64,000 nucleotides of DNA from Nocardiopsis sp. CNR-923 (GTDB taxonomy: Bacteria > Actinomycetota > Actinomycetes > Streptosporangiales > Streptosporangiaceae). The notes beneath the pieces are model-generated. The model did not search any database. It was given only the letters and a program-made list of their open reading frames with translations, and was not told the origin of the DNA. Below, piece after piece: positions 53,139 to 61,782 of this stretch (within the stretch, counting starts at the first letter, position 1; each line of letters starts with the position of its first letter). Where the stretch lies: the NCBI RefSeq assembly GCF_001942255.1, contig NZ_MKKC01000076.1, forward strand, positions 1 to 64,000. Direction: 5' to 3'. The translations under genes were made by a program, and so were the position numbers.

Positions 53139-54193
53139 GCCCGCTCCTCCTCGTCCTCGGCCGCCCCGCCCGGCTCCTCATCCGCCGCCTCGGCGTCTGC
53201 GCGGGGGTTCACGCAGCGGTGCACGTGGTCGCCGCCGTCCTCCGTCGGCACCAGCGCGGGAGGCCCCTGGAGGCACGCCGTCGCGTAGTGGTCGCAGCGC
53301 GGAGCGAAGGCGCACCCGTCGGCCCAGGCGATGTTGTCGTTCACCGACCCCCGCACCGGTGTGAGCGCCTCGCCGCGCGGGGCGTCCAGCCGGGGGATCG
53401 AGCCGAGCAGCCCGACGGTGTAGGGGTGGGTGGGGTCGGCGAACAGCCGTGACCGGGGCGCCCGTTCCACGGCCCTGCCCGCGTACAGGACGTTGATGTC
53501 GTCGCACAGGCCGGCGACCACGCCCAGGTCGTGCGTGATCATCAGCAGGGCGGTGCCCTCCTCGACGACCAGATCGCGCAGCAGTTCCAGGATCTGCGCC
53601 TGGATGGTGACGTCCAGCGCCGTGGTCGGCTCGTCCGCGATCATCAGCCGTGGGCGGCAGGCGACCGCCATCGCGATCAGCGCGCGCTGGCGCATACCGC
53701 CGGACAGCTGGTGCGGATACTCGCGCAGCCGCCGCGTCGGATCGGGGATGCCCACCCGGTACAGCAGGTCGGCGGCCTCCCTGCGGGCCCGTCCGCCGCT
53801 CAGGCCGCGGTGGCGGGTGAGGATCTCGGTGACCTGGCGGCCGATGGGCACGACCGGGTTGAGCGAGCTGAGCGGGTCCTGGAAGATCATCGCCAGCCGG
53901 GAGCCGCGCAGGTCGCGCATCCGTTTCTGGGACAGCGCGAGCAGGTCGACGTCCCCGTCCGGCAGGCGGAGCACGGCGGAGCCGCCGACCGACACGCCCC
54001 GGTCGGGCAGGAGCCCCATCAGCGCCAGCGACGTGACGCTCTTGCCGCATCCGGACTCGCCGACGAGACCGGTGACCCGGCCCTCCTCCAGGGTGAAGGA
54101 CACCCCGTCCACGGCGCGGGTCTCGTCGGCCCCGCGCCGCCGGAACACCACGGACAGCTCGTCCACGCTCAGCAGCGGCGTGCTGGAACTCAT
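53135..54193 (-). CDS. ABC importer ATPase, DppD/OppD type
   Basis: The 352-residue ATPase starts at ATG 54193 ([20 protein letters not shown]). Motifs: [18 protein letters not shown] (Walker A), [32 protein letters not shown] (signature), [12 protein letters not shown] (Walker B). The C-terminal Cys cluster is [14 protein letters not shown]. It pairs with the DppF-type ATPase. The start is two bases after the permease stop, and the C-terminus is an acidic tail ([12 protein letters not shown]). Confidence 0.94.
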   Translation of the reverse strand: MSSSTPLLSVDELSVVFRRRGADETRAVDGVSFTLEEGRVTGLVGESGCGKSVTSLALMGLLPDRGVSVGGSAVLRLPDGDVDLLALSQKRMRDLRGSRLAMIFQDPLSSLNPVVPIGRQVTEILTRHRGLSGGRARREAADLLYRVGIPDPTRRLREYPHQLSGGMRQRALIAMAVACRPRLMIADEPTTALDVTIQAQILELLRDLVVEEGTALLMITHDLGVVAGLCDDINVLYAGRAVERAPRSRLFADPTHPYTVGLLGSIPRLDAPRGEALTPVRGSVNDNIAWADGCAFAPRCDHYATACLQGPPALVPTEDGGDHVHRCVNPRADAEAADEEPGGAAEDEEERA

Positions 54194-54195
54194 GG

Positions 54196-55178
54196 CTACT
54201 TCCTCAGCTTGGGGTCGAGGGCCTCCCGCATCGCCTCACCGAGGAGGGTGAAGCCGAGCGCGGTCACGATGATGCCCAGGGCGGGGTAGACCGCCAGGGA
54301 GGGCGCGCTGGACAGGAAGCGCTGGGCGTCGGCGAGCATCGTCCCCCACTCGGGGAAGGACGGGTCCGGGTTGCCCAGGCCCAGGTAGGACAGGGCTGCG
54401 GCGTCGATGATCGCGGTCGCCAGGGTGAGCGTGGACTGCACGATCACCGGCCCCATCGAGTTGGGCAGGATGTGGGTCAGCGCGATCCTGCGTTCGCCCA
54501 CGCCCAACGCCCGCGCGGCGAGCACGTAGTCGCGGCCGCCCTGGGAGATCATCGCGCCGCGCAGCAGGCGGGCGAAGATCGGCACCTGGGCCACACCGAC
54601 CGCCAGCATGACCGTCAGCAGGCTGGGACCGACGAGCGCGGCGACGGTGACGGCGAGCAGCAGGGTGGGCAGGGCGAGCATCATGTCGATGACGCGCATG
54701 ACGACGTTGTCGAGTTGGCGGCCCCAGCGTCCGCCGAGCACGGAGGCGGCGCCGGCCGTCCCGCCGAGCAGGGCGCCCACGCCGAAGCCGACGACCGTGG
54801 CGACCACCCCGACCAGGAGGGTCTGCCGGGCGCGATCACCATACGGGAGAACTGGTCGCGGCCGAGGTTGTCCAGTCCCAACCAGTTCTCGGCGCGCGGG
54901 CCGACGAACACGTTGCGGTTGGGGAACACCTCGTCGCCCCACGTCTGGGCCACGGGGCTGTAGGGCGCGATCAGTGGGGCGAACAGGGCGATGAGCAGGA
55001 ACACGACGACGATGGCGGCGCCCGTGATCGCCATCGGGCTGCGTCGCATGCGGGACAGGGCCTCCCGCCAGACGCTCGCGCCGTGGCCGTCGTCGGTCCG
55101 CTCGCCCATGAGCTCGGCGAGCCGGTCGACCTTCGCCGCCTTGCGGCTGAGAAGTGGGGAGCTGGGTGTCGTCGGCAT
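54196..55178 (-). CDS. ABC importer permease, DppC type, frameshifted
   Basis: The start is ATG 55178, overlapping the previous stop (ATGA). A long cytoplasmic N-terminus (MPTTPSSPLLSRKAAKVDRL) precedes TM1 (MAITGAAIVVVFLLIALFAP). The family segment LGLDNLGRDQFSRMVI is followed by a break near 54831; adding one G gives GARQTLLVGVVATVVGFGVG and the remaining helices. The EAA loop is YVLAARALGVGERRIALTHI. The repaired length is about 327 residues. Confidence 0.91.
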
Positions 55179-56182
55179 CACTGGGCCCGCACTCTCGGGT
55201 CGAGGAGGCTGTAGGAGATGTCCACCAGCAGGTTGATGAAGACGTACATGGTGGCGATGAGCAGGATGAAGCCGGTGAGCGCCGGGTAGTCGCGCTCCTG
55301 GGTGGCGGAGTAGACGAAGGACCCGATGCCGGGAAAGGCGAAGACGCTCTCGGTCAGGACCGCCCCGGCGAAGAGGCTGCCGGTGAGCAGGCCGACGGCG
55401 GTGACCACGGGCAGCATCGCGTTGCGCATGACATGACGGGTGCGCACGGTGCGGCGGTACAGTCCCTTGGCGTCGGCGGTGCGCACGTAGTCCTCGCCCA
55501 GGACCTCCAGGACGCTGGCGCGGGTCATGCGGACGATGACGGCCAGCGGGATCGAGGCGAGGGCGAGGCCGGGCAGGATCAGATGGACGAACCCGTCCCA
55601 GAGCACGTCCCACTCGCGGGTCATGACGGCGTCGAGCAGGACGAACCCGGTGATGTCGGTCCGGGTCAGGCCCGGGGAGAGTCGGAACGCGGAGGGCAGC
55701 CAGCCCAAGGTCTCGGCGAAGACCGCCTTGAGGATGAACGCCAGGAAGAACACCGGTGTGCAGATCCCGAGGAGGGAGCCGCCGACCGCCGCGAAGTCGA
55801 GGGCCGAGCCGCGCCTGCGCGCGGCCAGGTAGCCGAGCGGGATGCCCGCGGAGACGGCGATGAGCATGGCCGTGACGGACAGCTCGAACGTGGCGGGGAA
55901 CCGTGTCAGGAACTCGGTGAGCACGGGCCTGCCGGTCTGGAGGGAGACGCCCAGGTCGCCCTGGGCGATCCGCCGGAGGAAAGCGAGGTACTGGACGGTG
56001 AAGGGTTCGTCCAGGCCGAGCGCGCGCCGCAGCGCCTCGCGCTGCTCCTCGGTGGCGTCGTCGGGGAGCAGGGCGTACTCGGGGCCGCCGGGCAGCCGTT
56101 GCAGCCAGGCGAACAGCAGGATCGACAGGCCCCCCAGGGTGGGGATCAGCTGGAGGGTGCGCCTGACGATGAATCGCAGCAC
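55178..56182 (-). CDS. ABC importer permease, DppB type
   Basis: The 334-residue permease begins MLRFIVRRTLQLIPTLGGLS. It has six hydrophobic helices, the periplasmic RLPGGPEYALLPDDATEEQR region, and an EAA loop YVRTADAKGLYRRTVRTRHV. Frame and length are intact. It is separated from the upstream binding-protein gene by 145 bases with two strong hairpins. Confidence 0.94.
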   Translation of the reverse strand: MLRFIVRRTLQLIPTLGGLSILLFAWLQRLPGGPEYALLPDDATEEQREALRRALGLDEPFTVQYLAFLRRIAQGDLGVSLQTGRPVLTEFLTRFPATFELSVTAMLIAVSAGIPLGYLAARRRGSALDFAAVGGSLLGICTPVFFLAFILKAVFAETLGWLPSAFRLSPGLTRTDITGFVLLDAVMTREWDVLWDGFVHLILPGLALASIPLAVIVRMTRASVLEVLGEDYVRTADAKGLYRRTVRTRHVMRNAMLPVVTAVGLLTGSLFAGAVLTESVFAFPGIGSFVYSATQERDYPALTGFILLIATMYVFINLLVDISYSLLDPRVRAQ

Positions 56183-56260
56183 CTTCGCCGCCTTTCGTCA
56201 GCGGTGAGAACGATGAGACGAGCCCGGACGGGGTCGTGAGGGAGCGCCGGTGCGCACGGT

Positions 56261-56320
56261 GGGAGGGGCCCGACCCGGGTCGTGGTCGGGCCCCTCCCCT
56301 CCCCCCGTCAGGGGGAGGGG
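56261..56320 (-). terminator. Two overlapping hairpins between the binding-protein and permease genes
   Basis: GGGAGGGGCCCGACC (56261-56275) pairs perfectly with 56284-56298 over 15 bp. CCCCTCCCCC (56296-56305) pairs with GGGGGAGGGG (56311-56320) over 10 bp. They share bases 56296-56298 and cannot both fully form. On the minus strand the smaller hairpin begins eight bases after the stop of the binding-protein gene. They may cause partial termination or protect the upstream mRNA. Confidence 0.6.
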
Positions 56321-56327
56321 GCTCGGG

Positions 56328-57995
56328 TCACTGCCAGGAGGCCTCTCGGAACGCCTCCTGGGTCAACGGGCTCACGTTCGGCGGGACGACGTCGGGCGCG
56401 AAGGCGATGGAGGGCGGGGAGCTGGAGACGGGCAGCCCCGGCAGGATCTCCATGATCTGCTCGTTCAGCTCCTCGTAGGCGGCGATCCGCTGCCCGGTGT
56501 CCGGGTTGGAGCTGGCCTCGGCCATGGCCTCGAACAGGTCCTCGTCCCGGAGCCCGAACTCGTCGGAGGGGCCGCTGAACCAGGTGCCGATGAAGTTGTA
56601 GGCGTCGTTGTAGTCGCCGGTCCAGCCGAGCAGGTACATGTCGCAGTCGCCCGCGTTGGTCCGCGGGATGTACTCGGTCCACTCGTAGGTCGTCGGCTCC
56701 ACGGTGACGCCGACGGCGTCCAGGTCTGCGGCGATGACGTCGAAGATGTCGCGCGGCGCGGGCATGTAGGGACGGGTGACGTCGGTGGGGTAGCAGAACT
56801 CCACCGTCAGGTCCTCCTGCCCGGCGTCCGCCAGCATCCGCTGCGCCAGGTCGGGGTCGTACTCGTAGGTGCGGACGTCGGACGACCAGCCGTCGAGGGT
56901 GTCGGGCATGAACTGGCTGGCCACCTCGCCGCCCTCGGGGAGGATGGTGTCGACGATCCGCTGACGGTCGACCGCGTGCGCGAGTGCCTGTCGGACCTCC
57001 AGGTCGGCGAGGGCCTCGTTGGTCTCCTGCTGGTAGGCCATGTAGAGGACGTTGAACACTCCGCGCGTGGGGACCTGGAACCCGGCCGCCTCCAGGGGCT
57101 CGACGTCGGCGGGGGCGACCAGGTCGTAGCCGTGGATGTCGCCCGCCTCCAGGGCTTGGCGGCGCGCGTTCTCGTCGGGGATGGCGCGCAGGATCATGGT
57201 CTCGAACCCCGCTGGCTCGCCCCAGTAGCCGTCGTGGCGCTCCAGGGTGACCTCGGCCTGGTCCTGGTTCCATTCGGTGACGCGGAACGGCCCGGTGCCC
57301 GCGACCGTCCCGGCCTCCTGGGTGTAGGCGGGGAGGGTGAAGCTGCCGGGCTCACCGGTGATCTCCTCGTCGGCGACGCGCTCGATCACCGCGGGGCTCA
57401 TGATGCCGAAGGCGGCGAGGGAGAAGCCGCCGGGGAAGACGGAGGAGTACTCGGAGACGGTGATGACCGCGGTGAGATCGTCCGTCGCCTCGCAGGACTC
57501 GAAGCGGGGCTCGTCGAGATCCTCGTTCTCGTTCTCGGCGAACCCGCCGAAGATCGTCTGCCAGTAGTAGGAGTTGTTCCCGTCCTGGTAGGGGCCGGTC
57601 ATGTTGAACCAGCGGTCGAAGTTGGCGCAGACCGCCTCGGCGTTGAACTCCTCGCCGTCGTGGAAGGTGACGCCGTCCCGCAGGTAGAAGGTCCATTCGG
57701 TGCCGTCCTCGGACTGTTCCCAGTCCTCGGCGAGACCGCCGACGATCTCCGTGCCGCCGGATTCGTGTTCCAGCAGCGTCTCGAAGACCTGCCTGCTGTA
57801 GCGGAACGTTTCTCCGTCGCTGGTGAAGAAGGGGTCGAGGGTGCTGATGTCGCCTGCGCTCGCGAAGACGAACGGCTCGGAGTCATCGCCACCCGACCCC
57901 TCACGGTCGCTCTCCGCGCAGGCAGTCGCCACCAGCACGAGTGAGGTGGCCGCGGCGAGGAGCGCGAGCGGCCTTCGGGAAGACTTCCTGAACAT
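56328..57995 (-). CDS. ABC importer substrate-binding lipoprotein (SBP_bac_5)
   Basis: The intact 555-residue protein begins MFRKSSRRPLALLAAATSLV with lipobox VATAC (Cys26) and an acidic linker (ESDREGSGGDDSEP). The family-5 fold includes FASAGDISTLDPFFTSDGET, FYLRDGVTFHDGEEFNAEAV, GTGPFRVTEWNQDQAEVTLE and FCYPTDVTRPYMPAPRDIFD. It delivers peptides or similar solutes to the permeases encoded downstream. It is first in the operon and strongly separated from the rest by hairpins, which fits higher expression of the binding protein. Confidence 0.94.
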   Translation of the reverse strand: MFRKSSRRPLALLAAATSLVLVATACAESDREGSGGDDSEPFVFASAGDISTLDPFFTSDGETFRYSRQVFETLLEHESGGTEIVGGLAEDWEQSEDGTEWTFYLRDGVTFHDGEEFNAEAVCANFDRWFNMTGPYQDGNNSYYWQTIFGGFAENENEDLDEPRFESCEATDDLTAVITVSEYSSVFPGGFSLAAFGIMSPAVIERVADEEITGEPGSFTLPAYTQEAGTVAGTGPFRVTEWNQDQAEVTLERHDGYWGEPAGFETMILRAIPDENARRQALEAGDIHGYDLVAPADVEPLEAAGFQVPTRGVFNVLYMAYQQETNEALADLEVRQALAHAVDRQRIVDTILPEGGEVASQFMPDTLDGWSSDVRTYEYDPDLAQRMLADAGQEDLTVEFCYPTDVTRPYMPAPRDIFDVIAADLDAVGVTVEPTTYEWTEYIPRTNAGDCDMYLLGWTGDYNDAYNFIGTWFSGPSDEFGLRDEDLFEAMAEASSNPDTGQRIAAYEELNEQIMEILPGLPVSSSPPSIAFAPDVVPPNVSPLTQEAFREASWQ

Positions 57996-58361
57996 GGTCC
58001 ACCTCGGTGTGGGCGGGGGGGTCGAGGCCCTGGTCGATAGGTCGGACCCTAAACCGCGTGAAGTCCGCCGGGGAAGATGGACGGCTGGGTATTAATACAA
58101 CCGTTTCAGTTCTGTGCCGCTATCCAGAGGTTGGTTTTCCTGCGCGCCCCGTGAAGGCAACTCCCTCTATCACGCGGACCGCGAAAAAGAAACCCTTTGA
58201 TGAATAATGTGGTTATTGATAGCCGAGTGTCCAGATTTAAAGGGATGATGGGACGTTCAATTTTTGTCTTCTTTGTCCACTAATGTCGCATTGGAGCCCC
58301 GGTCCAACACCGGGCGCGGCACGGGAAGTCAAGATACTCTAAGATTCCCAAAACTTCCCTG
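57996..58361. other. AT-rich divergent promoter region
   Basis: Much lower GC than the surroundings. It contains GTATTAATAC (58089-58098, perfect palindrome), AATAA-TGTGG-TTATT (58203-58217) and a hairpin CCCGGT-CCAAC-ACCGGG (58298-58314). No ORF is convincing. It must hold the importer promoter on the minus strand. Confidence 0.5.
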
Positions 58362-58397
58362 TTGACGTGGAAGATGAGGAAGGTTACATTACTCCTG
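58362..58397 (+). promoter_or_regulatory. Sigma-A-like promoter giving a leaderless transcript
   Basis: TTGACG (58362-58367), a 17-base spacer and TACATT (58385-58390) match a vegetative promoter. The predicted first base, seven after the -10 element, is 58397, the G of the GTG start of the next gene. A leaderless mRNA is therefore likely. Confidence 0.6.
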
Positions 58398-58825
58398 TGA
58401 ACGATCGTCTCTACTCCGTGGAACAGGTCGCCGAGCGGCTGGGCCTGCACGTCCGCACCATCCGCAACTACGTGCGCGACGGGCGGCTCAACGCGGTGCG
58501 CATCGGCAAGCAGTACCGGATCGCCCAGTCCGATCTGGAGGCCTTCACCGGGCGGCCGATGCCCGATCCTCCGGACGCGGCGTCCGGACCGCGGCGCGGC
58601 GAGGTGTCGAGCATCGTGGAGGTCGAAGGCGTGGACCGGGAGACCGCCGACCGGGTGAGCACACTCCTGACCAGCGTGTCGGCCAGCCCCCGCCCGGACG
58701 GCCCGCCGCTGAGCGTCAGGACGGTCTTCGACGCCGAGCGGTCGCGGATGAAGGTCGTCATCCTGGGCGGACTGGCGGACACCGCCCGGATGCTCGACTG
58801 CCTGGAGGGGGTGCTCGCGCCGTGA
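58397..58825 (+). CDS. Helix-turn-helix regulator with excisionase-type DNA-binding domain
   Basis: I choose GTG 58397 (VNDRLYSVEQVAERLGLHVR) because the promoter places transcription exactly there; the frame is open to 58367. The 142-residue protein has a MerR/excisionase winged helix (LHVRTIRNYVRDGRLNAVRI, then GKQYRIAQSDLEAF) and a C-terminal strand-rich domain (EVSSIVEVEGVDRETADRVS; MKVVILGGLADTARMLDCLE). The second domain may sense a ligand. It is coupled to a hydrolase gene by a GTGA overlap, so the hydrolase is probably its functional partner. Confidence 0.82.
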   Translation: MNDRLYSVEQVAERLGLHVRTIRNYVRDGRLNAVRIGKQYRIAQSDLEAFTGRPMPDPPDAASGPRRGEVSSIVEVEGVDRETADRVSTLLTSVSASPRPDGPPLSVRTVFDAERSRMKVVILGGLADTARMLDCLEGVLAP

Positions 58826-59670
58826 GCGCGATCTACCGTTCACCCGCAGGCGAGCGGGCGATCCGGGACCGCTACCGCCGCGACCTGGCCGACTGGCCGG
58901 TCCCCGTCGAACACCGGCGGGTGCCCACCCGTCAGGGCCAGACCTTCACCGTGGTCTGCGGCCCGCGGGACGCGCCCCCGATCGTGCTCCTGCACGGTTC
59001 CGGCGCCAACACGACCCTGTGGCGGGAGGACGCCGCCGCCCTGGCTCGACGGCACCGGGTCCACTGCGTCGACCTCATCGGCGAGCCTGGCCTGAGCGCG
59101 CCCTCACGCCCGCCCCTGGACTCCGACGCCCTGTCCGCGTGGCTGGACGAGGTCCTGGACGGGCTGGGGATCGACGGGACCGCGCTCGTCGGGGCGTCCC
59201 TGGGCGGTTGGGTGGCCCTCGACTACGCCGTCCGGCGCCCGGAACGGGTCCGCGCCCTGGCCCTGCTGTGCCCGGGCGGCATCGGACGACCGGCCACGGG
59301 CAGGATCCTCGGGGCCCTGCTGCTGCGCCTGTTCGGAGCGTGGGGCGCACGCCGCTCGGTGAGGGCGATGACGGGCCTGAGGGATCCGGGGCACCGGGAG
59401 GTGCTGGACTCGGTGCAGGAGACGTTCGCCGGGTTCCGGCCGCGCACCGAACGTCTGCCCGTCTTCTCCGACGCAGACCTGCGCGGTCTGGCCATGCCGA
59501 CGCTGGTGATCGTGGGCGACCGCGACGCGATGTTCGACTCCCGCGAGACCGCCCGTCGCGTCCGCGCGCACGTCCCACGCGGCACGGTGACCGTCCTGCC
59601 CGGGACCGGACACGCGATCCTCGGGCAGGGAGAGACGCTCTCAGTCTTCCTGGACGAGGCGGCCGGCTGA
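58822..59670 (+). CDS. Alpha/beta-fold hydrolase
   Basis: The 282-residue enzyme starts at GTG 58822, overlapping the regulator stop. Motifs: IVLLHGSGANTTLWREDAAA (oxyanion), nucleophile Ser126 in VGASLGGWVAL, Asp in IVGDRDAMFD, and His in LPGTGHAILG. There is no signal peptide, so it is cytoplasmic. Substrate unknown; it may degrade the signal sensed by the upstream regulator. Its last 30 bases overlap the end of the minus-strand membrane protein gene. Confidence 0.9.
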   Translation: MSAIYRSPAGERAIRDRYRRDLADWPVPVEHRRVPTRQGQTFTVVCGPRDAPPIVLLHGSGANTTLWREDAAALARRHRVHCVDLIGEPGLSAPSRPPLDSDALSAWLDEVLDGLGIDGTALVGASLGGWVALDYAVRRPERVRALALLCPGGIGRPATGRILGALLLRLFGAWGARRSVRAMTGLRDPGHREVLDSVQETFAGFRPRTERLPVFSDADLRGLAMPTLVIVGDRDAMFDSRETARRVRAHVPRGTVTVLPGTGHAILGQGETLSVFLDEAAG

Positions 59671-60168
59671 GTCCGCCGGGTCCGCCGAGCACCAGCGGCG
59701 GACCACCGTGGTCCACAGGGCGACGTTGACGAGGATGGCGGCCAGCGCCGCCAGGGCCCCGGCGACCATGAGCGGGGTGCTGGCGATCTGGGCCGCCCGG
59801 TGCAGACCCGACAGGGCCGCGGCCATGCCCAGGAGGGCGCCCGCCTGGGACATCCGCCACAGCAGGGGCACGGCCCTGAGCACCGGCGCCGCCAGCCCGG
59901 CCATCGCCGCCCCCGCCGCGGCGGATCCGACCAGCACGGTCCACAGACCGGTGGCCACCGGGCCGGGGACTCCGGCGGCCAGGCGGTCCCAGGCCGTGTA
60001 CGCCAGGTGGGCGAAGAAGGGAGCGGCGACGAACATCAGGACGCAGGCGTGCAGCACGTCCGACGGAGCCCGTTCGCCTGGGCGGCGTCCGGAGAGGAGA
60101 CCGGGGGCAGGCGCGGCGGTGTCGGGGCGCTGCTCGGTGACGGAGGGGGAGGGAGCCGTCTCATCCAT
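59641..60168 (-). CDS. Membrane protein of unknown function
   Basis: Start at ATG 60168 (MDETAPSPSVTEQRPDTAAP) gives 175 residues. After a Pro-rich cytoplasmic tail, four hydrophobic segments are seen: VLHACVLMFVAAPFFAHLAY, VATGLWTVLVGSAAAGAAM, GALLGMAAALSGLHRAAQI and LMVAGALAALAAILVNVALW. No catalytic motif is visible and I do not recognise the family. It overlaps the hydrolase gene tail to tail by 30 bases. Confidence 0.65.
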   Translation of the reverse strand: MDETAPSPSVTEQRPDTAAPAPGLLSGRRPGERAPSDVLHACVLMFVAAPFFAHLAYTAWDRLAAGVPGPVATGLWTVLVGSAAAGAAMAGLAAPVLRAVPLLWRMSQAGALLGMAAALSGLHRAAQIASTPLMVAGALAALAAILVNVALWTTVVRRWCSADPADSAGRLVQED

Positions 60169-60569
60169 GCCGAACAGGGTCGCGTGCCGTGCGGGCACGG
60201 CGCAACACGGGGATGGTCCGTATCCACCCCGGGCCGAGGCCCCCAACCGCGAGCGAACAGCGTCCGCCGATCGGAGGTCGCAGGTCGCGAACGTTCCGGC
60301 GGGGAGTTCGGGCCCCGGCGGAGCGCGGCTGGCGGCCGACATGGGACAGACGCCGTGCGCCCCGTGAGCACGTCGACGTCCTCACGCGTGTCGGGCACTC
60401 CCCCGGTTTCGTCGGGACCCAGGTCTCCAGGGTGGCCGGCTGCGACTCCAGCGGCACGGGGGCATGAAGTGGCCCCCGCGGGCCATGCGCGCGCCGATCA
60501 CCTCGAAGGACCCGCATCATGTACGGGAAACGCACGTCCGGCGGGCACACCCGTCGACCACTCCCACTA
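60169..60569. other. Intergenic region, no gene seen
   Basis: About 400 GC-rich bases lie between the membrane protein start and the DJ-1 promoter. I found no ribosome site with a sensible ORF. Its left end must contain the membrane protein promoter. Confidence 0.45.
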
Positions 60570-60607
60570 TTGACAGCATACTGTCAACATGACAGGATGA
60601 TGTCATG
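60570..60607 (+). promoter_or_regulatory. Promoter with two adjacent operators for the DJ-1/MarR operon
   Basis: TTGACAG-CATA-CTGTCAA (60570-60587) covers a consensus -35 TTGACA. CATGACA-GGATGA-TGTCATG (60588-60607) covers a weak -10 (CAGGAT, 60593-60598, 17-base spacing) and the start codon. Seven bases after the -10 is 60605, the A of the ATG, so the mRNA should be leaderless. The dyads are natural sites for the MarR protein encoded in the same operon. Confidence 0.7.
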
Positions 60608-61243
60608 AACGAAGAAGCGAAGCGCATCGTCCACCTCGCCGTCTACGACCAGATGGCCGACTGGGAGATCGGGCACGCCGTCGCGCACATCCGCAACGGG
60701 CACGCCCACCAGCACCCCGGCCGCCACGACGTGGTCACCGTCGGGCTCACCGGCGCCCCCGTCACCACGATGGGCGGACTCACCGTCCTGCCCGATCTGG
60801 TCCTCCCCGAGCTCAAGCCCTCGGCCAGCGCGATGCTGATCCTGCCCGGCTCCGACCTCTGGGACGCCGACCCCGAGGCGCTCACGCCCTTCACCTCCGC
60901 CGCCGGGATCTTCCTCGACTCCGGCGTCCCGGTCGCGGCCATCTGCGGTGCGACCGCCGGACTGGCCCGCGAGGGGCTCCTCGACGACCGCGCCCACACC
61001 AGCGCCGTCCCCGAGTACCTCCTGGCCACCGGATACGCCGGGATCGCGCACTACCGGTCCGAGCTCGTGGTCACCGACGGGGACCTGATCACCGCGAGCC
61101 CCACCGCACCGATGGAGTTCGCGCGCGCGATCTTCGCGGCGCTGGACCTGTACTCGCCGCGCGTCCTCGACGCGTGGTACCGGCTCTTCGCCGACCACGA
61201 CCCGGAGGCCTTCGCCGTGCTCGCGGAGGCGTCGCACGCATGA
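60605..61243 (+). CDS. DJ-1/PfpI family protein
   Basis: The 212-residue protein has the class I amidotransferase-like fold. IVHLAVYDQMADWEIGHAVA starts the domain, LILPGSDLWDAD follows, and the nucleophile-elbow Cys114 is in VPVAAICGATAGLAREGLL. Relatives are chaperones, deglycases or stress-linked proteins; the exact activity is unknown. Its TGA overlaps the MarR start (ATGA at 61240). It appears to be expressed from a leaderless, operator-controlled promoter. Confidence 0.9.
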   Translation: MNEEAKRIVHLAVYDQMADWEIGHAVAHIRNGHAHQHPGRHDVVTVGLTGAPVTTMGGLTVLPDLVLPELKPSASAMLILPGSDLWDADPEALTPFTSAAGIFLDSGVPVAAICGATAGLAREGLLDDRAHTSAVPEYLLATGYAGIAHYRSELVVTDGDLITASPTAPMEFARAIFAALDLYSPRVLDAWYRLFADHDPEAFAVLAEASHA

Positions 61244-61694
61244 CCTCAGCGGACGGGAACCACTCGAACCTGCTGTCGGGCACCGCACTCACGGTGTTCC
61301 GCCTCAACGGGCAACTCCTCAGCGTGGCCGAGAGCCTGGCCAGACCGGTGGGGCTGACGGCGGCACGATGGCAGGTGCTGGGCGCGGTGACGACGAACCC
61401 CTGTCAGTGTCGGCCATCGCCCGCCGGTTCGGCATCTCACGGCAGAGCGTCCAGCGCATGGCGGACCTGCTGGTGGAACAGGGGATGGCCGAGTACCGGC
61501 CCAACCCGGCGCACAGCCGGGCCAAGCTGCTGGCCCTCACCGGGCAGGGGGTGGCGGCGATGCGCCGCATCCGCCCTGACCACGCCCGGGTCGCGGACGC
61601 GCTGGTGGACGAGTTGGGAGAGGAGGAGACCGAGCGCGCCCTGGAGTCGCTGCGGCTGCTGTCCCAGGCCCTGGACCGGATCGAAGAGTCCTGA
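61240..61694 (+). CDS. MarR-family repressor, frameshifted
   Basis: Start is ATG 61240 (MTSADGNHSNLLSGTALTVF). The first 50 residues (LNGQLLSVAESLARPVGLTA, ARWQVLGAV) are the helical N-terminus. A shift near 61388 follows; adding one base gives DDEPLSVSAIARRFGISRQS, the wing SRAKLLALTGQGVAAM and a C-terminal helix. The repaired protein has about 151 residues. It probably binds the two dyads upstream of its operon and responds to a small phenolic or oxidant. Confidence 0.88.
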
Positions 61695-61782
61695 CTTCGC
61701 CTGGATCGTCCCAGTATCGTCGGTTCCACCGGCTCGGGGGCTCCGCCCCGGAGACCGGCTCAGCCCCAGCGAGAGGACTCCG

